Notes: generated from the letters alone by a model not told the origin. A stretch of 19,378 nucleotides of DNA from HO2-45-28 sp964412115 (GCA_964412115.1 CAYPMM010000017.1:1-19378); one strand, 5' to 3'; numbered from the stretch's first letter, positions 1 to 7,119 are shown. Numbers and translations are program-made.

Positions 1-20
1 CTTGCTTTTTTCTGCTTTCT

Positions 21-49
21 ATTATATATTAATAAAATCGTTTTGTCAA
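21..49 (-). promoter_or_regulatory. Consensus sigma-70 promoter firing leftward out of the window
   Basis: Read on the minus strand there is a perfect TTGACA (49-44), a 17-bp spacer and a perfect TATAAT (26-21). The transcript would start near position 14 and leave the window, so its gene is not visible. Similar TTGACA-N17 promoters drive the single-gene segments elsewhere in the window. Confidence 0.8.
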
Positions 50-138
50 GAAGCTTGTCGGTTTTGAGAAGCGAAGCGGTGTTTGCTTTCGAAGAACTTT
101 CGGAGGCGCAAAAGCATGGTTCGGGCGCTGTTCTGTTA

Positions 139-227
139 AGCCATTCCTAAATTCGCGAGGAGTTTCAAACTAAGTTTTAGTTAAACCAAAACTTAGTTTG
201 TGTATTTTCGCAAATTTAGGAATGGCT
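139..227. repeat. Long hairpin element built around a paired REP palindrome
   Basis: The outer arms 139-156 and 210-227 are inverted repeats with one mismatch. Inside them, 166-178 (CAAACTAAGTTTT) and 188-200 (AAAACTTAGTTTG) are perfect inverted repeats around a 9-nt centre. The 35-bp core 166-200 recurs as its exact reverse complement at 16228-16262, so this is a mobile or dispersed repeat, not a chance hairpin. It lies just upstream of tig and could act in its leader as a processing, pausing or attenuation structure. Confidence 0.75.
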
Positions 228-257
228 TTGCGGCCGATTTTGCGCCGAGAACGTAGG

Positions 258-290
258 CCGGCCCGCCGCGCTGGAGGCGGGAACGGCCGG
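258..290. repeat. GC-rich stem-loop upstream of tig
   Basis: CCGGCCCGCC (258-267) can pair with GGCGGG (276-281) and GGCCGG (285-290), with a small bulge. It lies between the REP hairpin and the tig start, so it would sit in the tig leader if transcription starts upstream. No T-run follows. Nothing else is recognised between 1 and 344. Confidence 0.45.
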
Positions 291-344
291 TCAGAGAAAG
301 TAAATACCGCTAAGCCAAAACACGACAAGCGCATGCGGTTTGTT

Positions 345-1355
345 ATGCCAATATCAATAAAAAAACTTCCAAAATCAATGATTGAAATTGAGGGCGAAAT
401 ATCGGCCGAGGATTTTGAGCGCCATTACAAAAACGCGTTAAAGGAGCTAAACGAAAAATCGGCCATCCCGGGATTCAGGGCGGGGCATATTCCCGAAAAT
501 ATTTTAATTGAAAAAATTGGCGGGGATTCTGTTTTGGAGCATGCCGCCGAACACGCTTTGCAAAACGAATACCCGAAAATTCTTGAAGAAAATAAAATTG
601 ACGCAATCGGCCATCCCCAGATAACCATAACCAAAATTGCCCGCAAAAATCCTCTTGGATTTAAAATAACCGTAGCCGTTCTGCCGCACATAACACTCCC
701 AGATTATAAAAACATGGCCAAAAATATAATGGCCAGAACTGACGAAGTAAAAGTTGAGGAAAAAGAAATTGAGGAAGCCGTAGAATTTTTAAAAAAGTCG
801 GCCAAAAAGGACGAAAAAGAAGCGCCAACGGAGTTGAACGACGAATTTGCCAAAAAATTCGGCCAGCCGGACGTCGGCAGTTTAAAAAAACTTCTTGAAG
901 AAAATATAAAACAAGACAAAACAATTAAGGCGCGGGAGAAAAAAAGAATGGAAACACTTGATAAAATTTCCGCCTCAACGAATATTGAGATGCCCGAAAT
1001 CTTAATCCAATCCGAAAAAGAAAAAATGTCGGCCGAACTCCGCTCGTCAATTGAAAATATGGGAATGAAATGGGAAGACTACCTTACCCATATCAAAAAA
1101 ACGGAGGAAGAACTAAAAAAAGACTGGGGTAAAGAAGCGGAAAAAAGAGCGCGCTACGCTTTGGTTTTGCGCGAAATAGCAAATTTGGAAAGTATTGAGC
1201 CGAGTGACGCCGAATTAAACGACTTTGCGGAAAAAACAACCGCCCAATACCCGGAAACAGAGCGTAAAAAGATTGACAAAGCGCGCCTGAAAGATTATGC
1301 TTACGGTATATTAAGAAACGAAAAAGTTTTTCAATTTATAGAATCTCAAAAATAA
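345..1355 (+). CDS. tig: Trigger factor lacking the PPIase domain
   Basis: Ribosome-associated chaperone that binds nascent chains at the exit tunnel. The N-terminal domain (about residues 1-115) carries the ribosome-binding signature GFRAGHIP (residues 43-50). The helical C-terminal substrate-binding domain begins around residue 160 (LNDEFAKKFGQPDVGSLKKLLEENI-like segment). There are 336 residues against about 430 in typical trigger factors. The missing part is the central FKBP-type PPIase domain: the N-domain runs through a short charged linker straight into the C-domain. The start is placed at 345 (MPISIKKL) because family similarity begins there; an in-frame ATG at 333 is possible. The open frame back to 198 runs through a palindromic repeat and is not believed to be coding. 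clpP starts 4 nt after the stop, so the two probably form an operon. Confidence 0.92.
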   Translation: MPISIKKLPKSMIEIEGEISAEDFERHYKNALKELNEKSAIPGFRAGHIPENILIEKIGGDSVLEHAAEHALQNEYPKILEENKIDAIGHPQITITKIARKNPLGFKITVAVLPHITLPDYKNMAKNIMARTDEVKVEEKEIEEAVEFLKKSAKKDEKEAPTELNDEFAKKFGQPDVGSLKKLLEENIKQDKTIKAREKKRMETLDKISASTNIEMPEILIQSEKEKMSAELRSSIENMGMKWEDYLTHIKKTEEELKKDWGKEAEKRARYALVLREIANLESIEPSDAELNDFAEKTTAQYPETERKKIDKARLKDYAYGILRNEKVFQFIESQK

Positions 1356-1359
1356 AACA

Positions 1360-1968
1360 ATGGATGAAGAATATTACAGCTATTTAATACCGACGGTAAT
1401 TGAAAAGTCGCAGTTCGGCGAACGGGCGTATGATATTTACTCGCGCCTTTTGAAAGAAAGGATTGTTTTTGTTTCGGGTCCCATTTCGGACCCCCTGGCC
1501 AACACGGTCATAGCGCAACTTTTATTTCTGGAGTCGCAAGACCCCAAAAAAGACATATCTATTTATATAAATTCTCCCGGGGGTTCGGTTTCATCCACTT
1601 TGGCCATATACGACACGATGCAGCACGTCAAACCCGACATCTCAACCATCTGCGTGGGACTGGCCGCATCAGGTGCGGCAATACTTCTTGCCTCCGGCGC
1701 AAAAGGCAAAAGATTCACCTTGCCGAACTCCGAAATTATGATTCATCAGGTTTTAGGAGCGGCCGAGGGGCAGGCAACCGAAATTGAAATATCGGCAAAA
1801 CACATACTTAAAGTAAAGGACAAACTTAACCGGATTTTAGCCGATGAAACCGGCCAACCCCTCCTAAAAATAGAAAAAGATACCGACCGCGACTTTTTCA
1901 TGGATGCCGATGAGGCCAAAAAATACGGCATAGTGGACAAAATCGTAAAATCCAAAAACGGAAAATAA
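1360..1968 (+). CDS. clpP: ATP-dependent Clp protease proteolytic subunit ClpP
   Basis: Serine peptidase that forms the barrel of the Clp protease and degrades proteins unfolded by ClpX/ClpC-type ATPases, which are not in this window. The 202 residues match the family length. The oxyanion region INSPGGSV is at about 70-77. The triad is Ser104 in GLAASGAA, His129 in MIHQ, and Asp178 in KDTDRDFF. The C-terminal DADEAKKYGIVDKIV helix-turn is typical. It starts 4 nt after tig with no evident Shine-Dalgarno, which suggests translational coupling. The trigger factor-clpP order is a common bacterial arrangement, here without the usual clpX behind it. The convergent gpmI ends 5 nt downstream. Confidence 0.96.
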   Translation: MDEEYYSYLIPTVIEKSQFGERAYDIYSRLLKERIVFVSGPISDPLANTVIAQLLFLESQDPKKDISIYINSPGGSVSSTLAIYDTMQHVKPDISTICVGLAASGAAILLASGAKGKRFTLPNSEIMIHQVLGAAEGQATEIEISAKHILKVKDKLNRILADETGQPLLKIEKDTDRDFFMDADEAKKYGIVDKIVKSKNGK

Positions 1969-1973
1969 GAAAA

Positions 1974-3548
1974 CTAGCTGATTTTTTCAACCAAAGAAAT
2001 GCCGGTCATTTCGGCGGGTTTATTCAATCCCATCAATTCAAGAACCGTCGGCGCGACATCGGTAAGAGTTCCGAAAACTTTGCCGTATTTTTTCAAAATT
2101 TCTTCATCCGAGCGCGCCTCTTTGGATTCTAAATCTTTGGCAACCATAAAAAACGGCACCGGATTTGCCGTATGTTTGGTTCTTTTTTCCGCGCTTACGC
2201 GATAATATTTTTCTTCGGCGTTTCCATGGTCTCCGGTAATAATAACCGCCCCGCCAAGCTCCAAAACGCGCGGGATTATTTTGCCAATCGCTTCATCAAC
2301 AGTTTCAATCGCTTTGACGGTTGAATCAAAATTTCCGGTGTGGCCGACCATATCGGCGTTGGCGAAATTCACCAGAATAAAATCGTATTTTTCAAGAGAT
2401 TCCAAAACCTTTTCGGTAATTGCTCCGGCCGACATTTGGGGATGTTCGTCAAAATGGGCCGTGGCAATTGAAGGAATAAGCGTTCTGTCCTCGCCCGAAA
2501 ACGCTTTTTCTTTTCCGCCGTTAAAAAAGTAGGTCACATGGGCGTATTTTTCCGTCTCGGCTACATGAAGCTGTTTCAAACCGGCCTCGGAAATTATTTT
2601 AGCCAGAGGCTTTTCAACCGCAAGCGGCAAGAAAGCGGTTTCGGCCGGAAGAGATTCTTCGTACCGGGTCATGGTCGCGATATACAGGTTATTTATTTTT
2701 TCGCGCGGAAACTTATCAAACCCTTCCGAAACGAAAGAGTCCGTGAGTTCTCTGGCGCTGTCTTCGCGGTAGTTAAAAAATATCACCGCGTCCCCGTCCT
2801 CAACTCTCCCGACAGCCTTTCCGTTTTCAGCCAAAAAACCCGGCTCTATAAATTCGTCGGAAAGACCGGCCTGATAATTTTTTTCGACATACAAAGAAGC
2901 GATTTCATAAGGCTTCCCGACTCCCGAAACCAAAAGATTATAAGCCTTTTCAATAAGCCCCCACTGGCCGTCCCTATCCATGGCAAAACGCCGGCCGATG
3001 ACTGAGGCAATTTTGGCCCATGGATATTCGCCGGCGAGTCTAGATTCAAGAAGATTAAAGAATTTGGCCGCTTCTTGTGGCGGGGCGTCCCGGCCGTCGG
3101 TAAAAAGATGAAGGTATAATTCGTTGACACCCTGTTTTCTCGCAAACTCCAGAAGAGCGTATACATGGTCGGGATAGGCGTGCACCGAACCGGAAGAAAA
3201 AAGGCCCGCCAAGTGCAGGCGCGAATTATTTTTTTTAACGTGTTTGGCCGCTTTTAAAAAAGCCGGATTTTCAAAAAAACTTCCGTCGCGAATAGACATT
3301 ATGATCCTCGGAAGATGGGTGTAAATCACCCGCCCCGCGCCGATGGTTAAATGCCCGACTTCGGAATTGCCTTCTTCTCCCCACGGCAATCCAACCGCAA
3401 CGCCCGATGCCTGCAAGGTCGTGAAAGGATAAAATTTTTCCAGACGTTCAAAATTGGGCCGCGCGGCTTGTCTCCACGTTGATTCCGGAACTTTAGTATT
3501 CACTCCGTAGCCGTCAAGTATCGCCAATACCGCCGGTTTATAATGCAT
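1974..3548 (-). CDS. gpmI: 2,3-bisphosphoglycerate-independent phosphoglycerate mutase
   Basis: Cytosolic glycolytic enzyme interconverting 3- and 2-phosphoglycerate through a phosphoserine intermediate at a dimanganese site (alkaline phosphatase superfamily). The 524 residues are close to the family length. Visible signatures are the N-terminal metal motif LAILDGYG (Asp12), the catalytic Ser62 in EEGNSEVGH, the phosphotransferase-inserted domain with LFTDGRDAPP and GRRFAMDRDGQW, and C-terminal metal ligands in ANADMVGHTGNFD and ITGDHGNAEEK plus a KHTANPVPF segment. It is convergent with clpP and divergent from rny across a 99-bp gap. The ribosome-binding site is weak (AAGG a few nt before ATG). 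Confidence 0.97.
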   Translation of the reverse strand: MHYKPAVLAILDGYGVNTKVPESTWRQAARPNFERLEKFYPFTTLQASGVAVGLPWGEEGNSEVGHLTIGAGRVIYTHLPRIIMSIRDGSFFENPAFLKAAKHVKKNNSRLHLAGLFSSGSVHAYPDHVYALLEFARKQGVNELYLHLFTDGRDAPPQEAAKFFNLLESRLAGEYPWAKIASVIGRRFAMDRDGQWGLIEKAYNLLVSGVGKPYEIASLYVEKNYQAGLSDEFIEPGFLAENGKAVGRVEDGDAVIFFNYREDSARELTDSFVSEGFDKFPREKINNLYIATMTRYEESLPAETAFLPLAVEKPLAKIISEAGLKQLHVAETEKYAHVTYFFNGGKEKAFSGEDRTLIPSIATAHFDEHPQMSAGAITEKVLESLEKYDFILVNFANADMVGHTGNFDSTVKAIETVDEAIGKIIPRVLELGGAVIITGDHGNAEEKYYRVSAEKRTKHTANPVPFFMVAKDLESKEARSDEEILKKYGKVFGTLTDVAPTVLELMGLNKPAEMTGISLVEKIS

Positions 3549-3569
3549 GACCTTATTTTAAGCCGGCCT

Positions 3570-3598
3570 TTGACAAATTTAAAGAGTTTTGATATACT
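3570..3598 (+). promoter_or_regulatory. Promoter of rny
   Basis: TTGACA (3570-3575), a 17-bp spacer and TATACT (3593-3598). The start would be near 3606, giving a leader of about 40 nt before the rny ATG at 3648. Confidence 0.75.
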
Positions 3599-3647
3599 TT
3601 ATATATTGTTATTATTATGGTTTTAAAACCGCGAATTAAATATTTTT

Positions 3648-5177
3648 ATGGATTTATCTTCAGCGGCGCTTATCGCGCTTGCGGCGGGCACGTTCGGCCT
3701 GATAGCCGGCTACGCGCTTCGCCAAATAATAGCCCAGCAAAAAACAAACTCGGTAGAGCTAAGGATTAAACAAATCCTTCTTGATGCGAAATCGGAAGCC
3801 CAAAAAACTCTTGAAGGAGCGAAACAAAAAGCCGATTCACTTTTAGACTCGGTAAAACGGGAGGAAAAAGAAAGGGAAACCAACCTGCGCAGACTGGAAG
3901 AACGAATCTCCCAGAAAGAAGAACTGGTGGAAAAAAGGCGCGGAGAGGCGGAGCGCGAAACCAAAGAAATCGTTAAACAAAAAGAGGAGCTCAAGCGCCG
4001 GCATGAGTCGCTTGAGTCAATTGAAAATGAGCGAAGGCGCGAGCTTGAAAAATTATCGGGACTCTCCGAAGAAGAGGCGAAGGCGGCGCTCTTGACCAGC
4101 GTTGAAAAAAAGCACGAGGCGGACATACTTTCGCGGATGCAGAAGCTGGAAACATTCGGCCATGAACAGCTTGCCGAACGCGCCCGTGAAACTCTGGCCT
4201 CGGTAATCCAGCGGCTCGCCTCATCCACCGCGTCGGAAATCACGACCACGTCGGTCACTATTCCGTCCGAAGACATTAAAGGAAAAATAATCGGCAAAGA
4301 GGGCCGCAACATCCGCGCGCTTGAAAGGGCGGCCGGAGTGGAAGTAATAGTTGACGACACTCCCGGTTCAATAATAATTTCAAGTTTTGATCCGGTCAGG
4401 CGCCACATCGCCAAAATCGCTTTGGAAAATCTTATTCTGGACGGAAGAATACAGCCGGCCAGAATTGAAGAAACGGTTGAAAAGGCCAAAGCCGAAGTGG
4501 AAAAAATAATGAAAGACTCCGGAGAGGCCGCCATTTACGAAGTGGGTGTTTTTGACGTTGACCCGAGACTGGTCAATCTGCTCGGACGCCTGCGTTTCAG
4601 GACAAGTTACGGACAAAATGTTTTACAGCATTCGGTTGAAATGACCCACCTTGCCGGAATGCTCGCCTCCGAACTCGGCGCCGACGTCCAGATATCCAAA
4701 AAGGGCGCCTTGTTTCACGATATAGGCAAGGCGATGGACCACGAGATACAGGGCACGCATGTTGAAATAGGACGCAGAATCCTTCAGAAATTCGGCGTTG
4801 ACGAAAAGGTCATAAAAGCGATGCAGTCGCATCATGACGAATACCCGCACGAAAGCATTGAGGCCATAATAGTTCAAGTGGCCGACAACATTTCGGGAGC
4901 AAGGCCCGGGGCAAGGCGCGATACGGCCGAAAATTACCTGAAGCGCCTTGAAGACCTTGAAAGAATCGCCAACTCATTTGACGGAGTGGAAAAATCATAT
5001 GCCATACAGGCCGGACGCGAAATACGCGTTTTCGTGTCGCCCGAAAAAATTTCCGATTTGGAAATGAAAAAGATGGCCCGAAGCATTGCCGACAAGGTGG
5101 AACAGGACCTGAAATACCCGGGTGAAATAAAAGTGCACGTCATCCGCGAAAACAGAGTGGCGGAATATGCCAGGTAG
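3648..5177 (+). CDS. rny: Ribonuclease Y
   Basis: Membrane-anchored endoribonuclease that initiates mRNA decay. The 509 residues carry the full architecture. A transmembrane segment lies at about 5-27, and a long charged coiled coil at about 40-190. The KH RNA-binding domain with GKIIGKEGRN is at 212-221. The HD hydrolase domain has HSVEMTHLAG near 328-337, the catalytic pair His357-Asp358 in FHDIGK, and MQSHHDEYPHE near 392-401. The C-terminus (IRENRVAEYAR) is typical and complete. It is transcribed from its own promoter. The last 36 coding bases plus one base are duplicated at 6716-6752, about 1.5 kb downstream. So the segment behind rny was inserted, or the 3' end was copied, without damaging the gene. 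Confidence 0.97.
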   Translation: MDLSSAALIALAAGTFGLIAGYALRQIIAQQKTNSVELRIKQILLDAKSEAQKTLEGAKQKADSLLDSVKREEKERETNLRRLEERISQKEELVEKRRGEAERETKEIVKQKEELKRRHESLESIENERRRELEKLSGLSEEEAKAALLTSVEKKHEADILSRMQKLETFGHEQLAERARETLASVIQRLASSTASEITTTSVTIPSEDIKGKIIGKEGRNIRALERAAGVEVIVDDTPGSIIISSFDPVRRHIAKIALENLILDGRIQPARIEETVEKAKAEVEKIMKDSGEAAIYEVGVFDVDPRLVNLLGRLRFRTSYGQNVLQHSVEMTHLAGMLASELGADVQISKKGALFHDIGKAMDHEIQGTHVEIGRRILQKFGVDEKVIKAMQSHHDEYPHESIEAIIVQVADNISGARPGARRDTAENYLKRLEDLERIANSFDGVEKSYAIQAGREIRVFVSPEKISDLEMKKMARSIADKVEQDLKYPGEIKVHVIRENRVAEYAR

Positions 5178-5178
5178 T
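5142..5178 (+). repeat. rny 3'-end direct repeat, left copy (att-like)
   Basis: These 37 bp comprise the last coding bases of rny, its TAG stop and one further base. They recur at 6716-6752 with a single A-to-C change. Sequence on either side differs. The pair brackets the 1.5-kb segment holding retroelement debris and the 199-aa gene, as expected when an element integrates into a gene end and restores it. Confidence 0.8.
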
Positions 5179-5179
5179 G

Positions 5180-5440
5180 AAAACTTTACTTTTGATCTTG
5201 TAGGGGTTTCCGTGCCTCAAAAGTCCTAAAAATATGAATTAATTGTTTCGATGGTCGGATTAACCGATATTCTCTTAAACATCCTCCTTCTGTTTTCTGT
5301 CGTCTGAAAGCAAAATAAAATCATCCGCATATCTTATATAATATTTTGTTTTAAGTTTATGTTTTACACATTACGGCCTTGTGGGTTCTTTTGTTCGGGC
5401 GACAGGAAAAAGAATCGGCGGTGAAAACCCTTTCAAAATT
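5180..5440 (-). pseudogene. Reverse transcriptase remnant, DGR type, with internal deletions
   Basis: Reading minus from about 5440, I translate FERVFTADSFSCRPNKRTHKAV, which resembles the DSYxCRxGKGTHxAV region of diversity-generating-retroelement reverse transcriptases. After a frame break comes VKHKLKTKYYIRYADDFILL, carrying the polymerase YADD motif (near 5320), then SDDRKQKEDV and a stop. A further shifted piece near 5230-5180 reads GLLRHGNPYKIKSKV, like the C-terminal end of these proteins. The regions between these blocks are missing, so the gene has frameshifts and at least two large deletions and is certainly inactive. A group II intron RT is an alternative, but the CRPNKRTHKAV block and the adjacent avd piece favour a DGR. 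Confidence 0.8.
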
Positions 5441-5453
5441 ATGGCCCAATTGA

Positions 5454-5663
5454 ATTTTCATAAAAACACTTCCTTTACCCCCCGCAGGGAATTTGCCCAT
5501 AATTCAAAAAGCGGCAACAAAATTAGACATGCTTAAGTTTTTTCTTCAATTATCGTGGGAAATAAAAGCGTTGGATACTAAAAAATATTCTGTGCTTTCT
5601 GAAAAAATAGACGAGATAGGAAAAATGATTGGGGGATGGCATAGGCAATTAACTGTCAAATAA
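5454..5663 (+). pseudogene. C-terminal fragment of a DGR accessory (avd-like) four-helix-bundle protein
   Basis: The open frame after the TGA at 5451 reads through LPPAGNLPIIQKAATKLDML and FFLQLSWEIKALDTKKY to EKIDEIGKMIGGW, ending at TAA 5661-5663. This matches my knowledge of Avd / 23S-intervening-sequence four-helix-bundle proteins, where a WEIKALxxKKY...LxEIGxMLGGW pattern is typical of the last two helices. The N-terminal half is absent. An internal ATG at 5529 would give only 44 residues. Avd helps the DGR reverse transcriptase with template RNA and target recognition. Here it points away from the RT remnant, an inverted layout that implies rearrangement. Confidence 0.75.
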
Positions 5664-5665
5664 AC

Positions 5666-5699
5666 TGAAGCGCGCAAGTTTTGCGGCTTGCGCGTTTCA
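5666..5699. terminator. Stem-loop after the avd fragment
   Basis: TGAAGCGCGCAAG (5666-5678) pairs with CTTGCGCGTTTCA (5687-5699), 12 of 13 bp, around an 8-nt loop. It starts 3 nt after the avd stop. The T-run is poor, so it may be a weak terminator or the GC-rich hairpin often found near DGR targets. From 5700 to 5842 I see only short palindromic patches (AATTCCGGAATT near 5749) and no gene. Confidence 0.55.
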
Positions 5700-5842
5700 A
5701 TGAAGAGACTGGCTAACGGCCGTGTTCAATGCCATTCTGCATACAATAATTCCGGAATTCGGCCGCCGGAAGCCGTGGCCGCCGGCAGATTCGCCTAGTG
5801 TCCGAAATAGTCCTAACAGAAAAAACTTTCAACTAAAAAGAT

Positions 5843-5870
5843 GGCCCGTCACGCAACTGCGTGACGGGCC
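5843..5870 (-). terminator. Terminator of the 199-aa gene
   Basis: GGCCCGTCACGCA (5843-5855) and TGCGTGACGGGCC (5858-5870) form a perfect 13-bp stem. On the minus strand it is followed by ATCTTTTTAG, a T-run appropriate for intrinsic termination. It lies 30 nt past the stop codon. Confidence 0.85.
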
Positions 5871-5899
5871 AAGAATCAAGAGGCCGAAGCCCCAAAACC

Positions 5900-6499
5900 C
5901 TACTTGCGGGAAACGACCCGATAGCCGTCATTCCACCTGCCCGGGTCCTTGACCGAGTAGGCCTCAACGCGCCAGAAGCGATCGACGGAGCTCCAGTGCG
6001 CGTTCACGGCCCAGATTTTTCCATCTCTACCGCGAAGGTAGAAGAGGAACCACTCCAAGCTCCCGCGGTTGGCCGCAAGGAACGCCTGGAACTGGGAGAC
6101 AGGGATCTCGACTTTCTCCTCGCTACCACGCTCGGCGATGATGGGACCGTCCAGCGACTCCTCCTCGAGTTTGTGAACGGCGAGGTCGATTTCGCCGACT
6201 GCGGGAACCTCCAGACCCAAAAACTGGGTCCTGAAGTTGTCTCCCATCCATCTGATTCCCGCCTCTTTGAAGTACTCCTCGGAGGTGGCGACGGCCGTCT
6301 GGGCCGCGACCTTCACGAAACAGAGGAAGGTCAGAATTGACTTGACCACCACCTCCGCCCGACCGCGAACGACAGAGAGGATCTTGGCCAGAAAGTCTCC
6401 CTCGCACATCTTCTTGACGTCCTCGTTCGTGTAGTTCGCCCTGCGAAATCCCATCTTCAGTTCGTTCGCCTGTCCGACGTCGAGTCCGATTTCGCTCAT
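5900..6499 (-). CDS. Hypothetical protein, possible relic or relative of a DGR target protein
   Basis: The protein has 199 residues and no signal peptide or transmembrane segment. The N-terminal stretch GQANELKMGFRRANYTNEDVKKMCEGD (residues 9-35) is of a type I associate with CPR hypothetical proteins. The C-terminus is rich in Trp, Tyr and Arg (WFLFYLRGRDGKIW near 149-162, RWNDGYRVVSRK at the end). It resembles, from memory, the variable tail of CPR proteins diversified by DGRs. That link is an inference strengthened by the adjacent RT and avd debris. Expression signals are unusually complete: a consensus promoter (6670-6698), a leader of about 160 nt with a strong hairpin, AAAGGAG about 7 nt before ATG, and a strong terminator. 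Codon use looks less A-rich than in tig or rny. Confidence 0.8.
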   Translation of the reverse strand: MSEIGLDVGQANELKMGFRRANYTNEDVKKMCEGDFLAKILSVVRGRAEVVVKSILTFLCFVKVAAQTAVATSEEYFKEAGIRWMGDNFRTQFLGLEVPAVGEIDLAVHKLEEESLDGPIIAERGSEEKVEIPVSQFQAFLAANRGSLEWFLFYLRGRDGKIWAVNAHWSSVDRFWRVEAYSVKDPGRWNDGYRVVSRK

Positions 6500-6571
6500 C
6501 GTCTTCTCCTTTGCGACATTGTCCGCATGGACTGGTCGCGTTGGTTTGATTGCCAGAGGACCGCCCCAATG

Positions 6572-6623
6572 GTGGTCATAGCCAGAAAACGCCTGAAAAC
6601 AAGCGACTTTTGGCTATGACCAC
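6572..6623 (-). promoter_or_regulatory. Long stem-loop in the 5' leader of the 199-aa gene
   Basis: GTGGTCATAGCCA (6572-6584) and TGGCTATGACCAC (6611-6623) are perfect 13-bp arms. A CGC/GCG pairing continues inside at 6590-6592/6603-6605 to close a 10-nt loop. It lies about 70 nt upstream of the start codon within the predicted transcript, so it may stabilise or regulate the mRNA. Alternatively it is part of the insertion's mobility sequence. No known riboswitch consensus is recognised. Confidence 0.65.
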
Positions 6624-6669
6624 ACTAATCGCAAGTATTTCAAATAAAAGAACTTACTTTACACAAAAG

Positions 6670-6698
6670 AGTATAGCAAATTATTTTGGGTTTGTCAA
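6670..6698 (-). promoter_or_regulatory. Consensus promoter of the 199-aa gene
   Basis: On the minus strand: TTGACA (6698-6693), a 17-bp spacer ending in TGC (extended -10), then TATACT (6675-6670). The transcript would start near 6663. Confidence 0.85.
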
Positions 6699-6715
6699 GT
6701 TTTTCTTTGGGCCAT

Positions 6716-6752
6716 ATCCGCGAAAACAGAGTGGCGGAATATGCCCGGTAGT
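6716..6752 (+). repeat. rny 3'-end direct repeat, right copy (att-like)
   Basis: This copy matches 36 of 37 bases of the rny 3' end, including the stop codon. It has no upstream rny sequence, so it is a displaced fragment. It ends 8 nt before the extended -10 of the HU gene. Confidence 0.8.
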
Positions 6753-6759
6753 TAATCTG

Positions 6760-6768
6760 TGCTATACT
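6760..6768 (+). promoter_or_regulatory. Extended -10 promoter of the HU gene
   Basis: TGC (6760-6762) directly precedes TATACT (6763-6768). No good -35 is seen at 17 bp, because the displaced rny copy occupies that position. The insertion may therefore have replaced the original -35 of hup. Confidence 0.55.
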
Positions 6769-6829
6769 TTCGGTAAGATTAAAAACCAAACATTGGTCGG
6801 GAATTAACAGTTTAAATTTAAAAAATAAT

Positions 6830-7102
6830 ATGAATAAAACCGGTTTAGCGGACGCGATATATGAAAAAACGGGCGGAACAAAAAAGGCGGTTGAGGATAT
6901 GATTGATCTGGTTTTTGCCGCGATTACAAATGAGCTTAAAAACGGCGGGGAGGTCACTATTGCCGGTTTCGGAGCTTTTGCGGTCAAACAAAGAAAAGAG
7001 CGCGAAGCGCGCAACCCCAGAACGGGCGAAAAGGTGCATGTTCCGGCATCTCGCGCTCCAAAATTCAGAGCCGGAAAAGGGCTGAAAGAGGCGGTGAGAT
7101 AA
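6830..7102 (+). CDS. hup: HU family DNA-binding protein
   Basis: Small nucleoid-associated protein that bends and compacts DNA as a dimer. The 90 residues fit the family exactly. The helical N-terminus (NKTGLADAIYEKTGGTKKAVE) is followed by the signature GFGAFAVKQRKEREARNPRTGE (about 47-68). The end of the DNA-binding arm reads VPASRAPKFRAGKGLK. No Shine-Dalgarno is visible before the ATG. It stands alone, with a terminator just downstream. Confidence 0.96.
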   Translation: MNKTGLADAIYEKTGGTKKAVEDMIDLVFAAITNELKNGGEVTIAGFGAFAVKQRKEREARNPRTGEKVHVPASRAPKFRAGKGLKEAVR

Positions 7103-7119
7103 TAAAATCGAGACGATTA

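Larger units (their letters stand above)
5179..6715. mobile_element. Inserted segment between duplicated rny ends (single-gene cassette plus DGR debris)
   Basis: The segment is delimited by the 37-bp rny repeats. It contains, in order, reverse-transcriptase remnants (-), an avd remnant (+), a hairpin, a terminator, one intact gene on - (199 aa) and that gene's promoter. No integrase or transposase is present. It could be one composite insertion, or a cassette that landed beside an older decayed retroelement. The bounds rest only on the repeats. Confidence 0.5.

Noticed and set aside
198..344. Upstream extension of the trigger-factor reading frame
   Set aside because: It runs through the REP hairpin and a GC-rich stem, has no resemblance to trigger factor, and family similarity begins at 345.
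2281..3005. Plus-strand open frames inside gpmI
   Set aside because: Antisense shadows of a well-conserved enzyme gene.
5180..5440. Functional group II intron or its maturase
   Set aside because: The reading frame is broken with large deletions, no maturase or intron domain V is seen, and the motifs plus the avd fragment fit a DGR better.
5722..6569. Several overlapping open frames opposite or beside the 199-aa gene
   Set aside because: They are shadows of the 5900-6499 gene, which alone has a promoter, ribosome-binding site and terminator.
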